The notes beneath the pieces are model-generated. The model saw nothing but the letters and a program-made list of their open reading frames with translations. It did not search any database and was not told where the DNA came from. This document shows, one piece after another, positions 51,895 through 60,181 of a stretch of DNA of 64,000 nucleotides (the first letter of the stretch is position 1; every line of letters starts with the position of its first letter). This DNA comes from Pseudomonas fluorescens (GTDB lineage: Bacteria; Pseudomonadota; Gammaproteobacteria; Pseudomonadales; Pseudomonadaceae). A program made the position numbers and the translations under genes. The stretch spans positions 1-64,000 of the forward strand of contig NZ_CABVHU010000022.1 of the NCBI RefSeq assembly GCF_902497855.1, given 5' to 3'.

Positions 51895-52559
51895 CGGGCT
51901 TGCCCGCCGAACAGGTAACCCTGGCCGCGACGGGTTTCGATCACGCTGCGCCCGAGTTTGCGCCGCAGGTGGTTGACGTGGACTTCCAGCACATTGGAAT
52001 CGCGCTCGGTTTCACCGTCGTAAAGGTGTTCGGCGAGGTGGCTTTTGGACAGGATCTGTTCGGGGTGCAGCATGAAATAGCGCAGCAGGCGGAATTCAGC
52101 CGCGGTGAGCTGGATGTCGGCACCGTCGCGGGACACGCACTGGCGGCCTTCATCCAGGTGCAAACCCGCCGCCTTGAGCGTCGGCTGGTTGGCCTGACCG
52201 TGGGAGCGACGCAACAGCGCCTGGACCCGCAGGTGCAATTCTTCAGGGTGGAAGGGTTTGGTCAGGTAATCGTCGGCGCCGGCCTTGAGGCCCTCGATGC
52301 GCTCGGCCCAGGAACCGCGGGCCGTGAGGATCAGCACGGGGGTGGCCAGGCCGCCGGCCCGCCATTGAGTCAACACCTCCAGTCCCGGCAGCCCCGGCAA
52401 GCCGAGGTCGAGGATGATCAGGTCATAGGGCTCGCTGCTGCCCTGGTACACCGCGTCGCGACCGTCCGCCAGCCAGTCCACGGCGTAACCCTGGCGATTG
52501 AGGCCGGCCATCAGTTCGTCGGCCAGGGGCACGTGGTCTTCCACCAGGAGCAAACGCAT
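51891..52559 (-). CDS. OmpR/PhoP-family response regulator
   Basis: This 222-aa regulator has a receiver domain (phospho-Asp51 in DLIILDLGLPGLPG, Lys101 in DYLTKPFHPEEL) and an OmpR-type winged-helix domain (LTAAEFRLLRYFMLHPEQIL, VHVNHLRRKLGRSVIETRRG). It is the cognate partner of the downstream kinase, whose start lies within its stop region. It begins 3 nt after the second PepSY gene, so all four genes should be one transcript. Confidence 0.93.
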   Translation of the reverse strand: MRLLLVEDHVPLADELMAGLNRQGYAVDWLADGRDAVYQGSSEPYDLIILDLGLPGLPGLEVLTQWRAGGLATPVLILTARGSWAERIEGLKAGADDYLTKPFHPEELHLRVQALLRRSHGQANQPTLKAAGLHLDEGRQCVSRDGADIQLTAAEFRLLRYFMLHPEQILSKSHLAEHLYDGETERDSNVLEVHVNHLRRKLGRSVIETRRGQGYLFGGQAR

Positions 52560-52562
52560 GGG

Positions 52563-52883
52563 TCAATCTTCCTTGTCTTTCAGTAACTGGCCAGTGCTGG
52601 CATCGATGTCCAGCTCACGGACCACACCGTCGGTGGTCAGCAGCTCGACTTCATAAATGTAGACATCGTGCTTTTCCTCGAGCTCGGCTTCCAGCAGCTT
52701 GGCCCCGGGGTAACGGTCCAGCGCCTGCCGCAACAGTTGCTCCAGGGGCAGAATCACCCCTTGCTGACGCAGACGCAGGGCTTCGTCCTGGTCCAGGTCC
52801 CGGGCCATCGCCATCGAGCAAAAAACCAGCAGCGCCAGGGCCAGGCGGCTGACGCGCCGGTTTGCAAAACAAAACACCTTCAT
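52563..52883 (-). CDS. PepSY-domain periplasmic protein (second copy)
   Basis: This 106-aa protein has a signal peptide (RRVSRLALALLVFCSMAMAR) and one PepSY domain (EAELEEKHDVYIYEVELLTT, LDIDASTGQLLKDKED). It resembles the preceding gene product along its length, e.g. ARDLDQDEALRLR against ARDLGPDEALRLR, so the two are tandem duplicates. ATG 52883 shares one base with the upstream stop (TAATG) and has AGGA upstream. Its position before a response regulator/kinase pair suggests an accessory or feedback role in sensing. Confidence 0.85.
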   Translation of the reverse strand: MKVFCFANRRVSRLALALLVFCSMAMARDLDQDEALRLRQQGVILPLEQLLRQALDRYPGAKLLEAELEEKHDVYIYEVELLTTDGVVRELDIDASTGQLLKDKED

Positions 52884-53191
52884 TACGTATCCTGATGATC
52901 CTTGAGAACCTGCCCGCTGACAGCGTCCAGTTCCAGGTCCCACTCGATGCCTTGCGGATCGCGCATTTCCACCTGATAGATGTACTTGCCGTACTCTTCT
53001 TCCAGTTCGGTTTCGGTGATGGTGGAGCCCGGGTGTTTGGTCAGCGCGGTGGCGTTGAGCTTCTCGAAAGACACAATGGTACCAGCGTCGCGCAGCCTCA
53101 GGGCTTCATCGGGGCCGAGGTCGCGAGCCTGGGCAATGCCGGCGGTCAGGGTGATGAGGGTGGCGGTGAACAGGGCAGTCAAGGTGTTCAT
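52883..53191 (-). CDS. PepSY-domain periplasmic protein (first copy)
   Basis: This 102-aa protein has a Sec signal (LFTATLITLTAGIAQA) and a PepSY domain (ETELEEEYGKYIYQVEMRDP, LELDAVSGQVLKDHQD). It is the first gene of a four-gene unit: two PepSY proteins, response regulator, kinase. PepSY domains occur as protease inhibitors and as extracytoplasmic modules of metal or cation responses. The mature protein is small and acidic, compatible with cation binding, which is inference. Confidence 0.87.
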   Translation of the reverse strand: MNTLTALFTATLITLTAGIAQARDLGPDEALRLRDAGTIVSFEKLNATALTKHPGSTITETELEEEYGKYIYQVEMRDPQGIEWDLELDAVSGQVLKDHQDT

Positions 53192-53377
53192 GGGGTGTCT
53201 CCGTATTTTTATGTGTTGCTTACGGGGGCCACTTTAGCGATTTCAACTTAACTGAAACTGAATTGCCATCATTGACCCTTTAGTCAGTGTTTTCCCGCAA
53301 GCCCAAACGCAAACTGTTAAACTCGCCACCTGCCCACATCGCCGCGGCGATCGCCACCTGACAGAGCTCAAACCACT

Positions 53378-53734
53378 GTGGAAATCTTCAAAGAATTTAC
53401 CTTCGAATCCGCCCACCGCCTGCCCCACGTGCCGGAAGGCCACAAATGCGGCCGCCTGCACGGTCATTCGTTCAAAGTGGCCATTCATCTGAGCGGCGAT
53501 CTTGATCCGCATACGGGCTGGATACGGGACTTTTCGGAGATCAAGGCGATTTTCAAGCCGCTGTATGAGCGGTTGGACCATAACTATTTGAACGATATTC
53601 CCGGGTTGGAAAATCCGACCAGCGAAGTGCTGGCCAAATTCATCTGGAAAGAATTGAAGCCTCTGCTGCCGGAACTCAGCGCGATCCGCATCCACGAAAC
53701 CTGCACCAGCGGCTGCATCTATCACGGCGAATAG
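53378..53734 (+). CDS. queD: 6-carboxy-5,6,7,8-tetrahydropterin synthase
   Basis: This 118-aa enzyme of the queuosine and 7-deazaguanine pathway converts dihydroneopterin triphosphate. Zinc ligands are visible in SAHRLPHVPEGHKCGRLHGH (HRLPH and HGH), with the catalytic Cys in KCGRLHGHSF. Glu and His near the C-terminus lie in IRIHETCTSGCIYHG. The start is GTG 53378, giving the family N-terminus MEIFKEFTFESAH. The ribosome site is weak. Length is typical. Confidence 0.95.
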   Translation: MEIFKEFTFESAHRLPHVPEGHKCGRLHGHSFKVAIHLSGDLDPHTGWIRDFSEIKAIFKPLYERLDHNYLNDIPGLENPTSEVLAKFIWKELKPLLPELSAIRIHETCTSGCIYHGE

Positions 53735-53756
53735 ACCAGGCAACCACATTCTCCCC

Positions 53757-53858
53757 GTGTAGGAGCTGGCTTGCCAGCGAAGGTCGTTAACGATAACGCG
53801 TGCATCCAGAATAAACGCGGCGCCCAGGAGTCCTTCGCTGGCAAGCCAGCTCCTACGC
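53757..53858. repeat. Inverted REP pair (REPIN)
   Basis: GTGTAGGAGCTGGCTTGCCA begins at 53757 and the inverted arm CTTCGCTGGCAAGCCAGCTC ends near 53853, after queD. Confidence 0.85.
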
Positions 53859-53886
53859 GGGGAATGCGTTTCGTCAGTGAATGATC

Positions 53887-53912
53887 AAACCACCTTTAGC
53901 GGTGGTTTTTTT
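53887..53912 (+). terminator. Intrinsic terminator between queD and the hydrolase gene
   Basis: AAACCACC (53887-53894) pairs with GGTGGTTT (53901-53908), with a TTTAGC loop and a T-run to 53912. It probably ends transcription coming from queD. Confidence 0.8.
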
Positions 53913-53955
53913 ATGCCTATGCTTTTTGGCTCGCACACGCCAAGAGGACGCCCCC

Positions 53956-54786
53956 ATGACTGACTGGCCACTGGCTCAGACCTATCGCTTCAACGGGCAC
54001 TCCGTGCGTTTCGCCGTCCGGGGCGACGGTCCGCCGCTGGTGTTTGTGCATGGCACACCCTTCTCCTCTTATGTATGGCACCGGATTGCGCCGCATTTCA
54101 TCGCCACGCACCGGGTGCATTACTTTGACCTGCTGGGTTATGGGCTCTCCGACAAAGTCGACGACGACGTGTCCCTGGGTGTGCAGAACGAACTGCTGGC
54201 CCGGCTGCTGGAGCATTGGGGCCTGGATTGCCCGGACGTGGTGGCCCACGATTTCGGCGGCGCTACCGTGTTGCGTGCACATCTGCTCAATGGCAAGGAT
54301 TACCGCAGCCTGACGCTGATCGACCCGGTGGCGCTATCGCCCTGGGGCTCGCCCTTCGTGCAGCATGTGCGTCAGCATGAGGCAGCGTTCAGCGGACTGC
54401 CCGATTACATTCAGCAGGTCGTCGTGCCGGCCTATATCCGTGGCGCGATCAAACGTGAAATCCCGGACGACGAACTCGCCCCTTATGTCCAGCCGTGGCT
54501 GGGGGATCCGGGGCAAGCGGCGTTTTATCGACAGATCGCGCAGATGGATGAGCGTTATACCCGGGAGGTCGAGGGGCTATACCCGACCATTCGCTGCCCG
54601 GTGCAGATTCTCTGGGGCGAGGACGATCAGTGGATTCCCCTCGAGCGTGGGCGGGCGTTGCACGGGATGATCCCGGGGTCGCAGTTTTATCCGGTTCCGA
54701 ATGCCGGACATCTGGTTCAGGAAGATGCACCTGAAGCCATCGTCGCGGCGTTGCTGCGGTTTCTGCCACTACATAAATCCCGCTGA
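53956..54786 (+). CDS. Alpha/beta hydrolase with Asp nucleophile (haloalkane dehalogenase-like)
   Basis: This 276-aa hydrolase shows the oxyanion HGTPFSSYVW after strand 3, a nucleophile elbow DVVAHDFGGATVLR with Asp99 in place of the usual Ser, an acid in LWGEDDQWIPLE (D224) and a catalytic His in PNAGHLVQEDAP (H252). Asp nucleophiles mark haloalkane/haloacetate dehalogenases and epoxide hydrolases. The Trp that follows Asp in many dehalogenases is Phe here. The substrate is unknown. ATG 53956 has AGAGGA upstream; the longer frame from 53881 crosses the terminator hairpin. Confidence 0.85.
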   Translation: MTDWPLAQTYRFNGHSVRFAVRGDGPPLVFVHGTPFSSYVWHRIAPHFIATHRVHYFDLLGYGLSDKVDDDVSLGVQNELLARLLEHWGLDCPDVVAHDFGGATVLRAHLLNGKDYRSLTLIDPVALSPWGSPFVQHVRQHEAAFSGLPDYIQQVVVPAYIRGAIKREIPDDELAPYVQPWLGDPGQAAFYRQIAQMDERYTREVEGLYPTIRCPVQILWGEDDQWIPLERGRALHGMIPGSQFYPVPNAGHLVQEDAPEAIVAALLRFLPLHKSR

Positions 54787-54798
54787 AGCACCCCATAT

Positions 54799-54895
54799 CC
54801 CCTGTAGGAGCTGGCTTGCCAGCGAAGGCGGTGGCTCAGTAAACACTTGTATTGACTGACACACAGTCTTCGCTGGCAAGCCAGCTCTTACAGGG
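54799..54895. repeat. Inverted REP pair (REPIN)
   Basis: CCCTGTAGGAGCTGGCTTGC begins at 54799 and the inverted arm CTTCGCTGGCAAGCCAGCTC ends near 54887, upstream of the codBA promoter. Confidence 0.85.
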
Positions 54896-54977
54896 GTTCT
54901 GTGTTCTTTCAGATAGTTCGCGCCCTCCCCGAACCAAACGCCTCCGCTCGTCTATAAATAACAACACCGGCCCCGCT

Positions 54978-54995
54978 TGGCACGACGGCTGCAAC
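54978..54995 (+). promoter_or_regulatory. Sigma-54 (-24/-12) promoter of codBA
   Basis: TTGGCACGACGGCTGCAA has GG (54980-54981) and GC (54992-54993) separated by exactly 10 nt. The -24 element TTGGCACG is perfect and the -12 element is CTGCA against TTGCA. The start would be near 55005, 26 nt before codB. Nitrogen control through NtrC is a reasonable inference for a cytosine-use operon; no clear NtrC site was found. Confidence 0.75.
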
Positions 54996-55030
54996 ACCCT
55001 TCGCGTCCTCCCCCCAGCAAGGAACGCCCC

Positions 55031-56302
55031 ATGACGCAGAACGCTCCCGGCAACGATTACCCCCTCAGCGAAGTCCCGATGCACGCCCGCAAAGGCCTGG
55101 CCTCCACCGCCATGGTGTTGCTGGGTTTCACCTTCTTTACCGCGACCATGTTCGCCGGCGGCAAGCTCGGTGTGGCGTTCGGTTTCGGCGAAATGATGGC
55201 AGTGATCATCGTCGGCAATCTGCTGCTGGGGATCTACGCCGCAGGCCTGGGTTACATTGCGTTCAAGAGTGGCCTCAATTCGGTGCTGATGGGGCGTTTC
55301 TGCTTTGGCGAAATCGGCAGCAAGCTCAGCGACCTGATCCTCGGCTTCACTCAGATCGGCTGGTACGCCTGGGGCACGGCGACCGCGGCCGTGGTGTTGG
55401 GCAAGTATCTTGAGTTGAGCGAAGGCACAGTAATGGGCCTGATGGTGCTGTTCGGCATGATGTTTTGCGCCACGGCCTATGTCGGCTATCGCGGACTGGA
55501 AATTCTGTCGTACATCGCCGTGCCCGCCATGATGCTGCTGCTGATGCTGTCGATGTGGGTCGCCACGACCAAGGTCGGCGGGCTCGATGGCTTGCTGGCG
55601 GTCGTGCCGACGGCGACCCTCGATTGGTCGACCGCCATCACGCTGGTGTTCGGCACCTTTGTCAGTGGCGCGACCCAGGCGACCAACTGGACGCGCTTCT
55701 CGCGCTCGGCCCGGGTCGCCGTGCTGGCGAGCCTGATCGGTTTTTTTGTCGGCAACGGCCTGATGGTGTTGATCGGCGCGTACGGCGCCATCGTCTACCA
55801 GCAACCGGACGTGGTGGAAGTGTTGCTGTTGCAAGGGTTCGCCATGGCCGCGATGGCGATGTTGCTGCTCAACATCTGGAGCACCCAGGACAACACCATC
55901 TACAACTTCGCCGTCGCCGGCTGCAACCTGCTGCGCACCCGCCGGCGCAAAACCGTGACCCTGGCCGGCGCGGTGATCGGTACGCTGCTGGCGCTGCTGG
56001 GCATGTACGACTATCTGGTGCCCTACCTGATTCTGCTGGGCACGGTGATTCCGCCGATCGGTGGCGTGATCATGGCGGACTTTTTCTTTCGCTACCGCGG
56101 TCAATATCCACGTCTGGCCGATGCCCGATTGCCGGCGTTCAATGGCTCAGGCCTGGGCGCCTATGCGGTCGGCACCGTCGCTGCGTTCAGTTCGCCATGG
56201 GTTGCGCCGCTGGCGGGGATTGCCGCTGCCGCGCTAACGTATGTGATATTGACCGGGGTACTCGGCACCCGTACCGCCAACGCGCCACTAGAAGATCTAT
56301 AA
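55031..56302 (+). CDS. codB: Cytosine permease
   Basis: This 423-aa nucleobase:cation symporter-1 family protein has about twelve membrane helices (STAMVLLGFTFFTATMFAGG, IGWYAWGTATAAVVLGKYLE, AMAMLLLNIWSTQDNTIYNF). It imports cytosine for the deaminase encoded 13 nt downstream. ATG 55031 has AAGGA upstream. The operon is preceded by a -24/-12 promoter. Confidence 0.92.
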   Translation: MTQNAPGNDYPLSEVPMHARKGLASTAMVLLGFTFFTATMFAGGKLGVAFGFGEMMAVIIVGNLLLGIYAAGLGYIAFKSGLNSVLMGRFCFGEIGSKLSDLILGFTQIGWYAWGTATAAVVLGKYLELSEGTVMGLMVLFGMMFCATAYVGYRGLEILSYIAVPAMMLLLMLSMWVATTKVGGLDGLLAVVPTATLDWSTAITLVFGTFVSGATQATNWTRFSRSARVAVLASLIGFFVGNGLMVLIGAYGAIVYQQPDVVEVLLLQGFAMAAMAMLLLNIWSTQDNTIYNFAVAGCNLLRTRRRKTVTLAGAVIGTLLALLGMYDYLVPYLILLGTVIPPIGGVIMADFFFRYRGQYPRLADARLPAFNGSGLGAYAVGTVAAFSSPWVAPLAGIAAAALTYVILTGVLGTRTANAPLEDL

Positions 56303-56315
56303 AAGGATTCGCCCG

Positions 56316-57563
56316 ATGCACATCATCAACGCCCGCCTGCGCAACCAAGAAGGGTTGCATGAGTTGCACCTGGAAAACGGCCTGATCAGCAACATCGGCC
56401 GACAGACCGAGGCGCCGACCCTGGGGCCCGATGACCTGGACGCCGGCGGCAATCTGGTGGTGCCCCCCTTCGTCGAGCCGCATATCCACCTCGATGCGAC
56501 GCTGACCGCCGGCGAGCCGCGCTGGAACATGAGCGGCACGTTGTTCGAGGGCATCGAGTGCTGGAGCGAGCGCAAGGTGACGATCACCGGGGAAGACACC
56601 AGGACCCGCGTCAGGAAAACCCTCCAGAGTCTCGCCGCCCACGGCATCCAGCACGTGCGCACCCACGTCGACGTCACCGACCCGCAACTGACGGCGTTGA
56701 AGGCGATGCTCGAAATGCGCGAGGAAAGCCGGCACCTGGTCGACATGCAGATCGTCGCCTTCCCCCAGGAGGGCATCGAGTCGTACCGCAATGGCCGGGA
56801 GCTGATGGAAGAAGCGATTCGCATGGGCGCCGATGTGGTCGGCGGCATTCCACATTTCGAGTACACCCGGGACCAGGGGGTGAGTTCGGTGAAGTTCCTG
56901 ATGCATCTGGCCGAGCGCACCGGTTGCCTGGTGGACGTGCACTGCGATGAAACCGACGACCCGCATTCGCGCTTTCTCGAGGTGCTGGCCGAAGAAGCCC
57001 GCAGCCGCGACATGGGTACACGGGTCACCGCCAGCCATACCACGGCCATGGGCTCCTACGATAACGCCTACTGCGCCAAACTGTTTCGCCTGCTCGGGCA
57101 TTCCGGGATCAGTTTTGTCTCCTGCCCCGCCGAAAGCATTCATCTGCAAGGGCGCTACGACAACTTCCCGAAACGCCGTGGCGTGACCCGGGTCAACGAA
57201 TTGCTCGAAGCGGGGATGAACGTGTGCTTCGGCCAGGACTCGATCGTCGATCCGTGGTACCCGCTGGGCAATGGCAACATCTTGCGGGTGCTCGAAGCCG
57301 GCTTGCACATTTGCCACATGCTCGGTTACCGCAACCTGCAGAGCGCGCTGGACCTGGTGACCGACAACAGCGCCAAGGCCATGGCCCTGGGTGATCGTTA
57401 CGGTCTTGAACGGGGGCGGCCGGCGAATTTGCTGATTTTGTCGGCGGACAGCGATTATGAGGTGATTCGCAGCCAGGGCTTGCCGTTGTATTCGGTGCGT
57501 GGGGGCAAGGTGTTGATGAAGCGGCAGATGCCGGTGGTGGAGTTTTTTGGGGATCAGGGCTGA
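56316..57563 (+). CDS. codA: Cytosine deaminase
   Basis: This 415-aa amidohydrolase turns cytosine into uracil and ammonia. Metal and catalytic residues are visible: VEPHIHLDATL (HxH), VDVHCDETDDPHSR (His and Glu), ASHTTAMGSYDNAY (His) and CFGQDSIVDPWYPLGNGN (Asp). Length and order match E. coli CodA. Ammonia release makes the operon a nitrogen-scavenging route, which agrees with the sigma-54 promoter. Confidence 0.95.
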   Translation: MHIINARLRNQEGLHELHLENGLISNIGRQTEAPTLGPDDLDAGGNLVVPPFVEPHIHLDATLTAGEPRWNMSGTLFEGIECWSERKVTITGEDTRTRVRKTLQSLAAHGIQHVRTHVDVTDPQLTALKAMLEMREESRHLVDMQIVAFPQEGIESYRNGRELMEEAIRMGADVVGGIPHFEYTRDQGVSSVKFLMHLAERTGCLVDVHCDETDDPHSRFLEVLAEEARSRDMGTRVTASHTTAMGSYDNAYCAKLFRLLGHSGISFVSCPAESIHLQGRYDNFPKRRGVTRVNELLEAGMNVCFGQDSIVDPWYPLGNGNILRVLEAGLHICHMLGYRNLQSALDLVTDNSAKAMALGDRYGLERGRPANLLILSADSDYEVIRSQGLPLYSVRGGKVLMKRQMPVVEFFGDQG

Positions 57564-57582
57564 ATCTTGCGTTGATCGAGCG

Positions 57583-57686
57583 GGCCTCTTCGCGAGCAGG
57601 CTCGCTCCCACATTTGATCTTTAGTGAATGCAAATTCCGTGTACGACAGAGATCAAATGTGGGAGCGGGCTTGCTCGCGAAGGCGA
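57583..57686. repeat. Inverted REP pair (REPIN)
   Basis: CCTCTTCGCGAGCAGGCTCG begins at 57583 and the inverted arm GGGAGCGGGCTTGCTCGCGA ends near 57680, between convergent genes. Confidence 0.85.
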
Positions 57687-57694
57687 TCTGGAGT

Positions 57695-58687
57695 TCAACC
57701 CATCAACCGAGCCGTACCAAACAGGCTGACCCGACTCAACTCCCCCTGCTCTTCCTCCAGCAAGATCGGCGCCGTGCCGCCTGGCATGACAACCTTCACT
57801 TCCCCCGCCGCAACCCAGCCCACCCGCCAAGCCGCACACGCCACCGCACTGGCACTGGTCCCCGATGACGCCGTAGGTCCTTCGCCACGCTCGAACACCC
57901 GGGCAACGATTCGCCCCTCGGATTCAAGCATCGCCCATTGCAAGTTGACACCCGCAGGACAGGGTTCCCCTGCCCCGGTCGGCACGGCGAAGGCAATACG
58001 CGTCAGTCCTTCGGACAGTCCCGGTTCACGCATCTGTTCGTTGCTCGGCAATGCATCCGCGCGCTCGACAAGGGTCACGCAGTGCGGATTGCCAACCCGC
58101 ACAAATTGACTGCGTGTCCACGCGGCATTGAGTGACGACAACGGCTGCACGTGGCTGAGTTCACTTCCGTTAAAAGCAACGCTCTCGACCCCGTGAGCAC
58201 TGACTGCCCCCGGCCCGAACGAGGGCTTGCCCAGGTCCAGCCAGAACCCGTGTACGCCTTCGACCTGCGCCGGCTTCACCGAGGTCTGCCCTGGTGAATC
58301 CACGTCGGCCTTATCGTGATGAACCCTGAGTAAACATGCCTCGCTTGCTGGCCAAAGCCCCTGGTCGCTCAACGCCTGGGAAAAAATCGTCAGCCCGTTG
58401 CCGCTGCGCTCGGCCAACGTGCCGTCGGTGTTCACGATCAACAGATCAAAAGGGGGTGACGACTGGAATGGACCCACCAGCAAACCATCGCTGCAATGGT
58501 CCTTGCTGCCGGAGGGTTGTGTGCCGGGCGCCCACCCGCAGTAAGCTTCGATTGCCGCCAACGCCCAGGCCTCGCGGGTTTGGGCTGCCTGGCAGGCCTG
58601 ATCGGGCAATTCGATACCGTCGCGGCGCATGTCCTCAGGCGCCACGACCCTGTAGATATTGCCTCGTGCATCATAACTTCGCGCCAT
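57695..58687 (-). CDS. Diaminopimelate epimerase-like protein lacking both catalytic cysteines
   Basis: This 330-aa protein has the two-domain DapF fold: the first signature is VNTDGTLAERSGNGLTIF, where DapF has EQCGNG, so Ser95 replaces catalytic Cys73. The second is FERGEGPTASSGTSASA, where DapF has ACGTG, so Ser275 replaces Cys217. Cofactor-independent racemisation needs both thiols, so this is unlikely to be an epimerase. A PrpF-like isomerase or a binding role is possible. It stands alone, with no lysine genes near, and is probably not the housekeeping dapF. Confidence 0.8.
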   Translation of the reverse strand: MARSYDARGNIYRVVAPEDMRRDGIELPDQACQAAQTREAWALAAIEAYCGWAPGTQPSGSKDHCSDGLLVGPFQSSPPFDLLIVNTDGTLAERSGNGLTIFSQALSDQGLWPASEACLLRVHHDKADVDSPGQTSVKPAQVEGVHGFWLDLGKPSFGPGAVSAHGVESVAFNGSELSHVQPLSSLNAAWTRSQFVRVGNPHCVTLVERADALPSNEQMREPGLSEGLTRIAFAVPTGAGEPCPAGVNLQWAMLESEGRIVARVFERGEGPTASSGTSASAVACAAWRVGWVAAGEVKVVMPGGTAPILLEEEQGELSRVSLFGTARLMG

Positions 58688-58853
58688 GGCGCCCCCTCTG
58701 GTGGAATCGATTCAGGCACAACATATCGCGAAACAGCGCCTGGCTGTGCAAGGATGTCACCCTGCCTGAACGCGATTGCTTCGGGACGCTGATCGAACCC
58801 CACCGGTGAGTCACTGTCCCTTGCTGACGCGACGTTTTTTGCCAAGGATAGAT

Positions 58854-60005
58854 ATGACCAACCTCAACACCCGGACCTCATTCGTTCCCGGTCGCCTGGA
58901 GCAGATGTCCACGCGCATCGCCTTTTTCATCGCCGGCGCAGGCATTGCCGCGTGGGCGCCGCTGGTGCCGTACGCCAAGGCCCGGGCCGGGCTGGATGAA
59001 GGCACCCTCGGCTTGCTGTTGCTGTGCCTGGGGGTGGGCTCGATCCTGGCCATGCCGATGGCCGGGATCCTGGCCACGCGCTTCGGCTGTCGCCGGGTGG
59101 CGGTCGGCGGGACGTTGATGATCTGCCTGGCCCTGCCGTTGTTGGCGACGGTCTCCTCGATTCCGGCGCTGATTGCCGCGTTGTTTCTGTTCGGCGCCGG
59201 GCTGGGCACCGTGGATTCGACGGTGAACCTGCAAGCGGTGATCGTCGAGCGGGCCAGTGGCAAGACCATGATGTCGGGTTTTCATGGCCTGTTCAGTCTT
59301 GGTGGCATCGTCGGGGCGGCGGGCGTCAGCGCCTTGCTGGGCCTGGGGGTGTCGCCGCTGGGGGCGACGCTGGTGGTGGACGTGCTGTTGCTGATCGCGC
59401 TGTGCAAGGCCGCGCCGCACCTGTTGCCCTACGGCAGCGAAAGTTCGGGACCGGCGTTTGCCGTGCCCCACGGCATCGTGCTGTTCATCGGCGGGATGTG
59501 TTTCATCGTGTTCCTCGCCGAAGGCGCGGCACTGGACTGGAGTGCGGTGTTCCTGGCGCAGGAACGCGGGATCGACACTGCCTATGCCGGGCTGGGTTAT
59601 GCGGCGTTTGCGCTGACCATGACGGTCGGGCGCCTGACCGGGGATGCAATCGTGCGGCGCCTGGGCGCCACCCGGGTGATTGTGTTCGGCGGGCTGACGG
59701 CCGCCGGGGGTCTGTTTCTGGCGACGTTTGCACCGGACTGGGAGATGGCGCTGGTGGGGTATGCGCTGCTGGGGGCTGGCTGTTCGAACATTGTCCCGGT
59801 GTTGTACACCGCGGTGGGCAAACAGACGGTCATGCCCGAAAGCATCGCGGTGCCGGCCATTACCACCCTGGGTTATGCCGGGATTCTTGCGGGGCCTGCG
59901 GTGATCGGGTTTATCGCCCATGGCAGCAGTTTGAGTTTTGCCTTTGGGTTGATGGCGGTGTTGCTGGTGGCGGTGGCGATTGGCGGGAAGGTGTTGAAGG
60001 TCTGA
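58854..60005 (+). CDS. MFS transporter (FucP/YbjJ-like)
   Basis: This 383-aa protein has about twelve membrane helices. Motifs include ATRFGCRRVAVGG between helices 2 and 3 and GFHGLFSLGGIVGAAGVSAL around helix 5. It resembles the YbjJ-like subgroup rather than drug exporters, but the solute is unknown. ATG 58854 has AAGGATAG upstream, an adequate ribosome site; an upstream in-frame start at 58776 lacks one. It is divergent from the DapF-like gene across 166 nt, and a shared promoter region is possible. Confidence 0.85.
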   Translation: MTNLNTRTSFVPGRLEQMSTRIAFFIAGAGIAAWAPLVPYAKARAGLDEGTLGLLLLCLGVGSILAMPMAGILATRFGCRRVAVGGTLMICLALPLLATVSSIPALIAALFLFGAGLGTVDSTVNLQAVIVERASGKTMMSGFHGLFSLGGIVGAAGVSALLGLGVSPLGATLVVDVLLLIALCKAAPHLLPYGSESSGPAFAVPHGIVLFIGGMCFIVFLAEGAALDWSAVFLAQERGIDTAYAGLGYAAFALTMTVGRLTGDAIVRRLGATRVIVFGGLTAAGGLFLATFAPDWEMALVGYALLGAGCSNIVPVLYTAVGKQTVMPESIAVPAITTLGYAGILAGPAVIGFIAHGSSLSFAFGLMAVLLVAVAIGGKVLKV

Positions 60006-60008
60006 AAA

Positions 60009-60165
60009 GCTTCGCGAGCCTGCTCGCGAAGGCGGCTTTCCTGTCGATAAGATGTCGCCTGATACACCGCTTTCGCCGGCAAGCCGGCTCCTACATTTGA
60101 TCGATGTCGTACACGAATGTTGTGTGCGCTGAAGATCCCTTGTAGGAGCAAGCTTGCTCGCGATG
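60009..60165. repeat. REP arms of three subtypes
   Basis: TTCGCGAGCCTGCTCGCGAA (60011-60030) is a collapsed palindrome lacking its stem centre, CTTTCGCCGGCAAGCCGGCT (60069-60088) is a normal arm, and CTTGTAGGAGCAAGCTTGCT (60139-60158) is a third subtype. They fill the gap between convergent genes. Confidence 0.7.
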
Positions 60166-60181
60166 GATTCACCCCGGTCTA

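Noticed and set aside
54836..56104. 422-codon minus-strand frame over codB
   Set aside because: Its translation is His/Gln/Arg-rich with no domain and lies opposite a well-defined permease.
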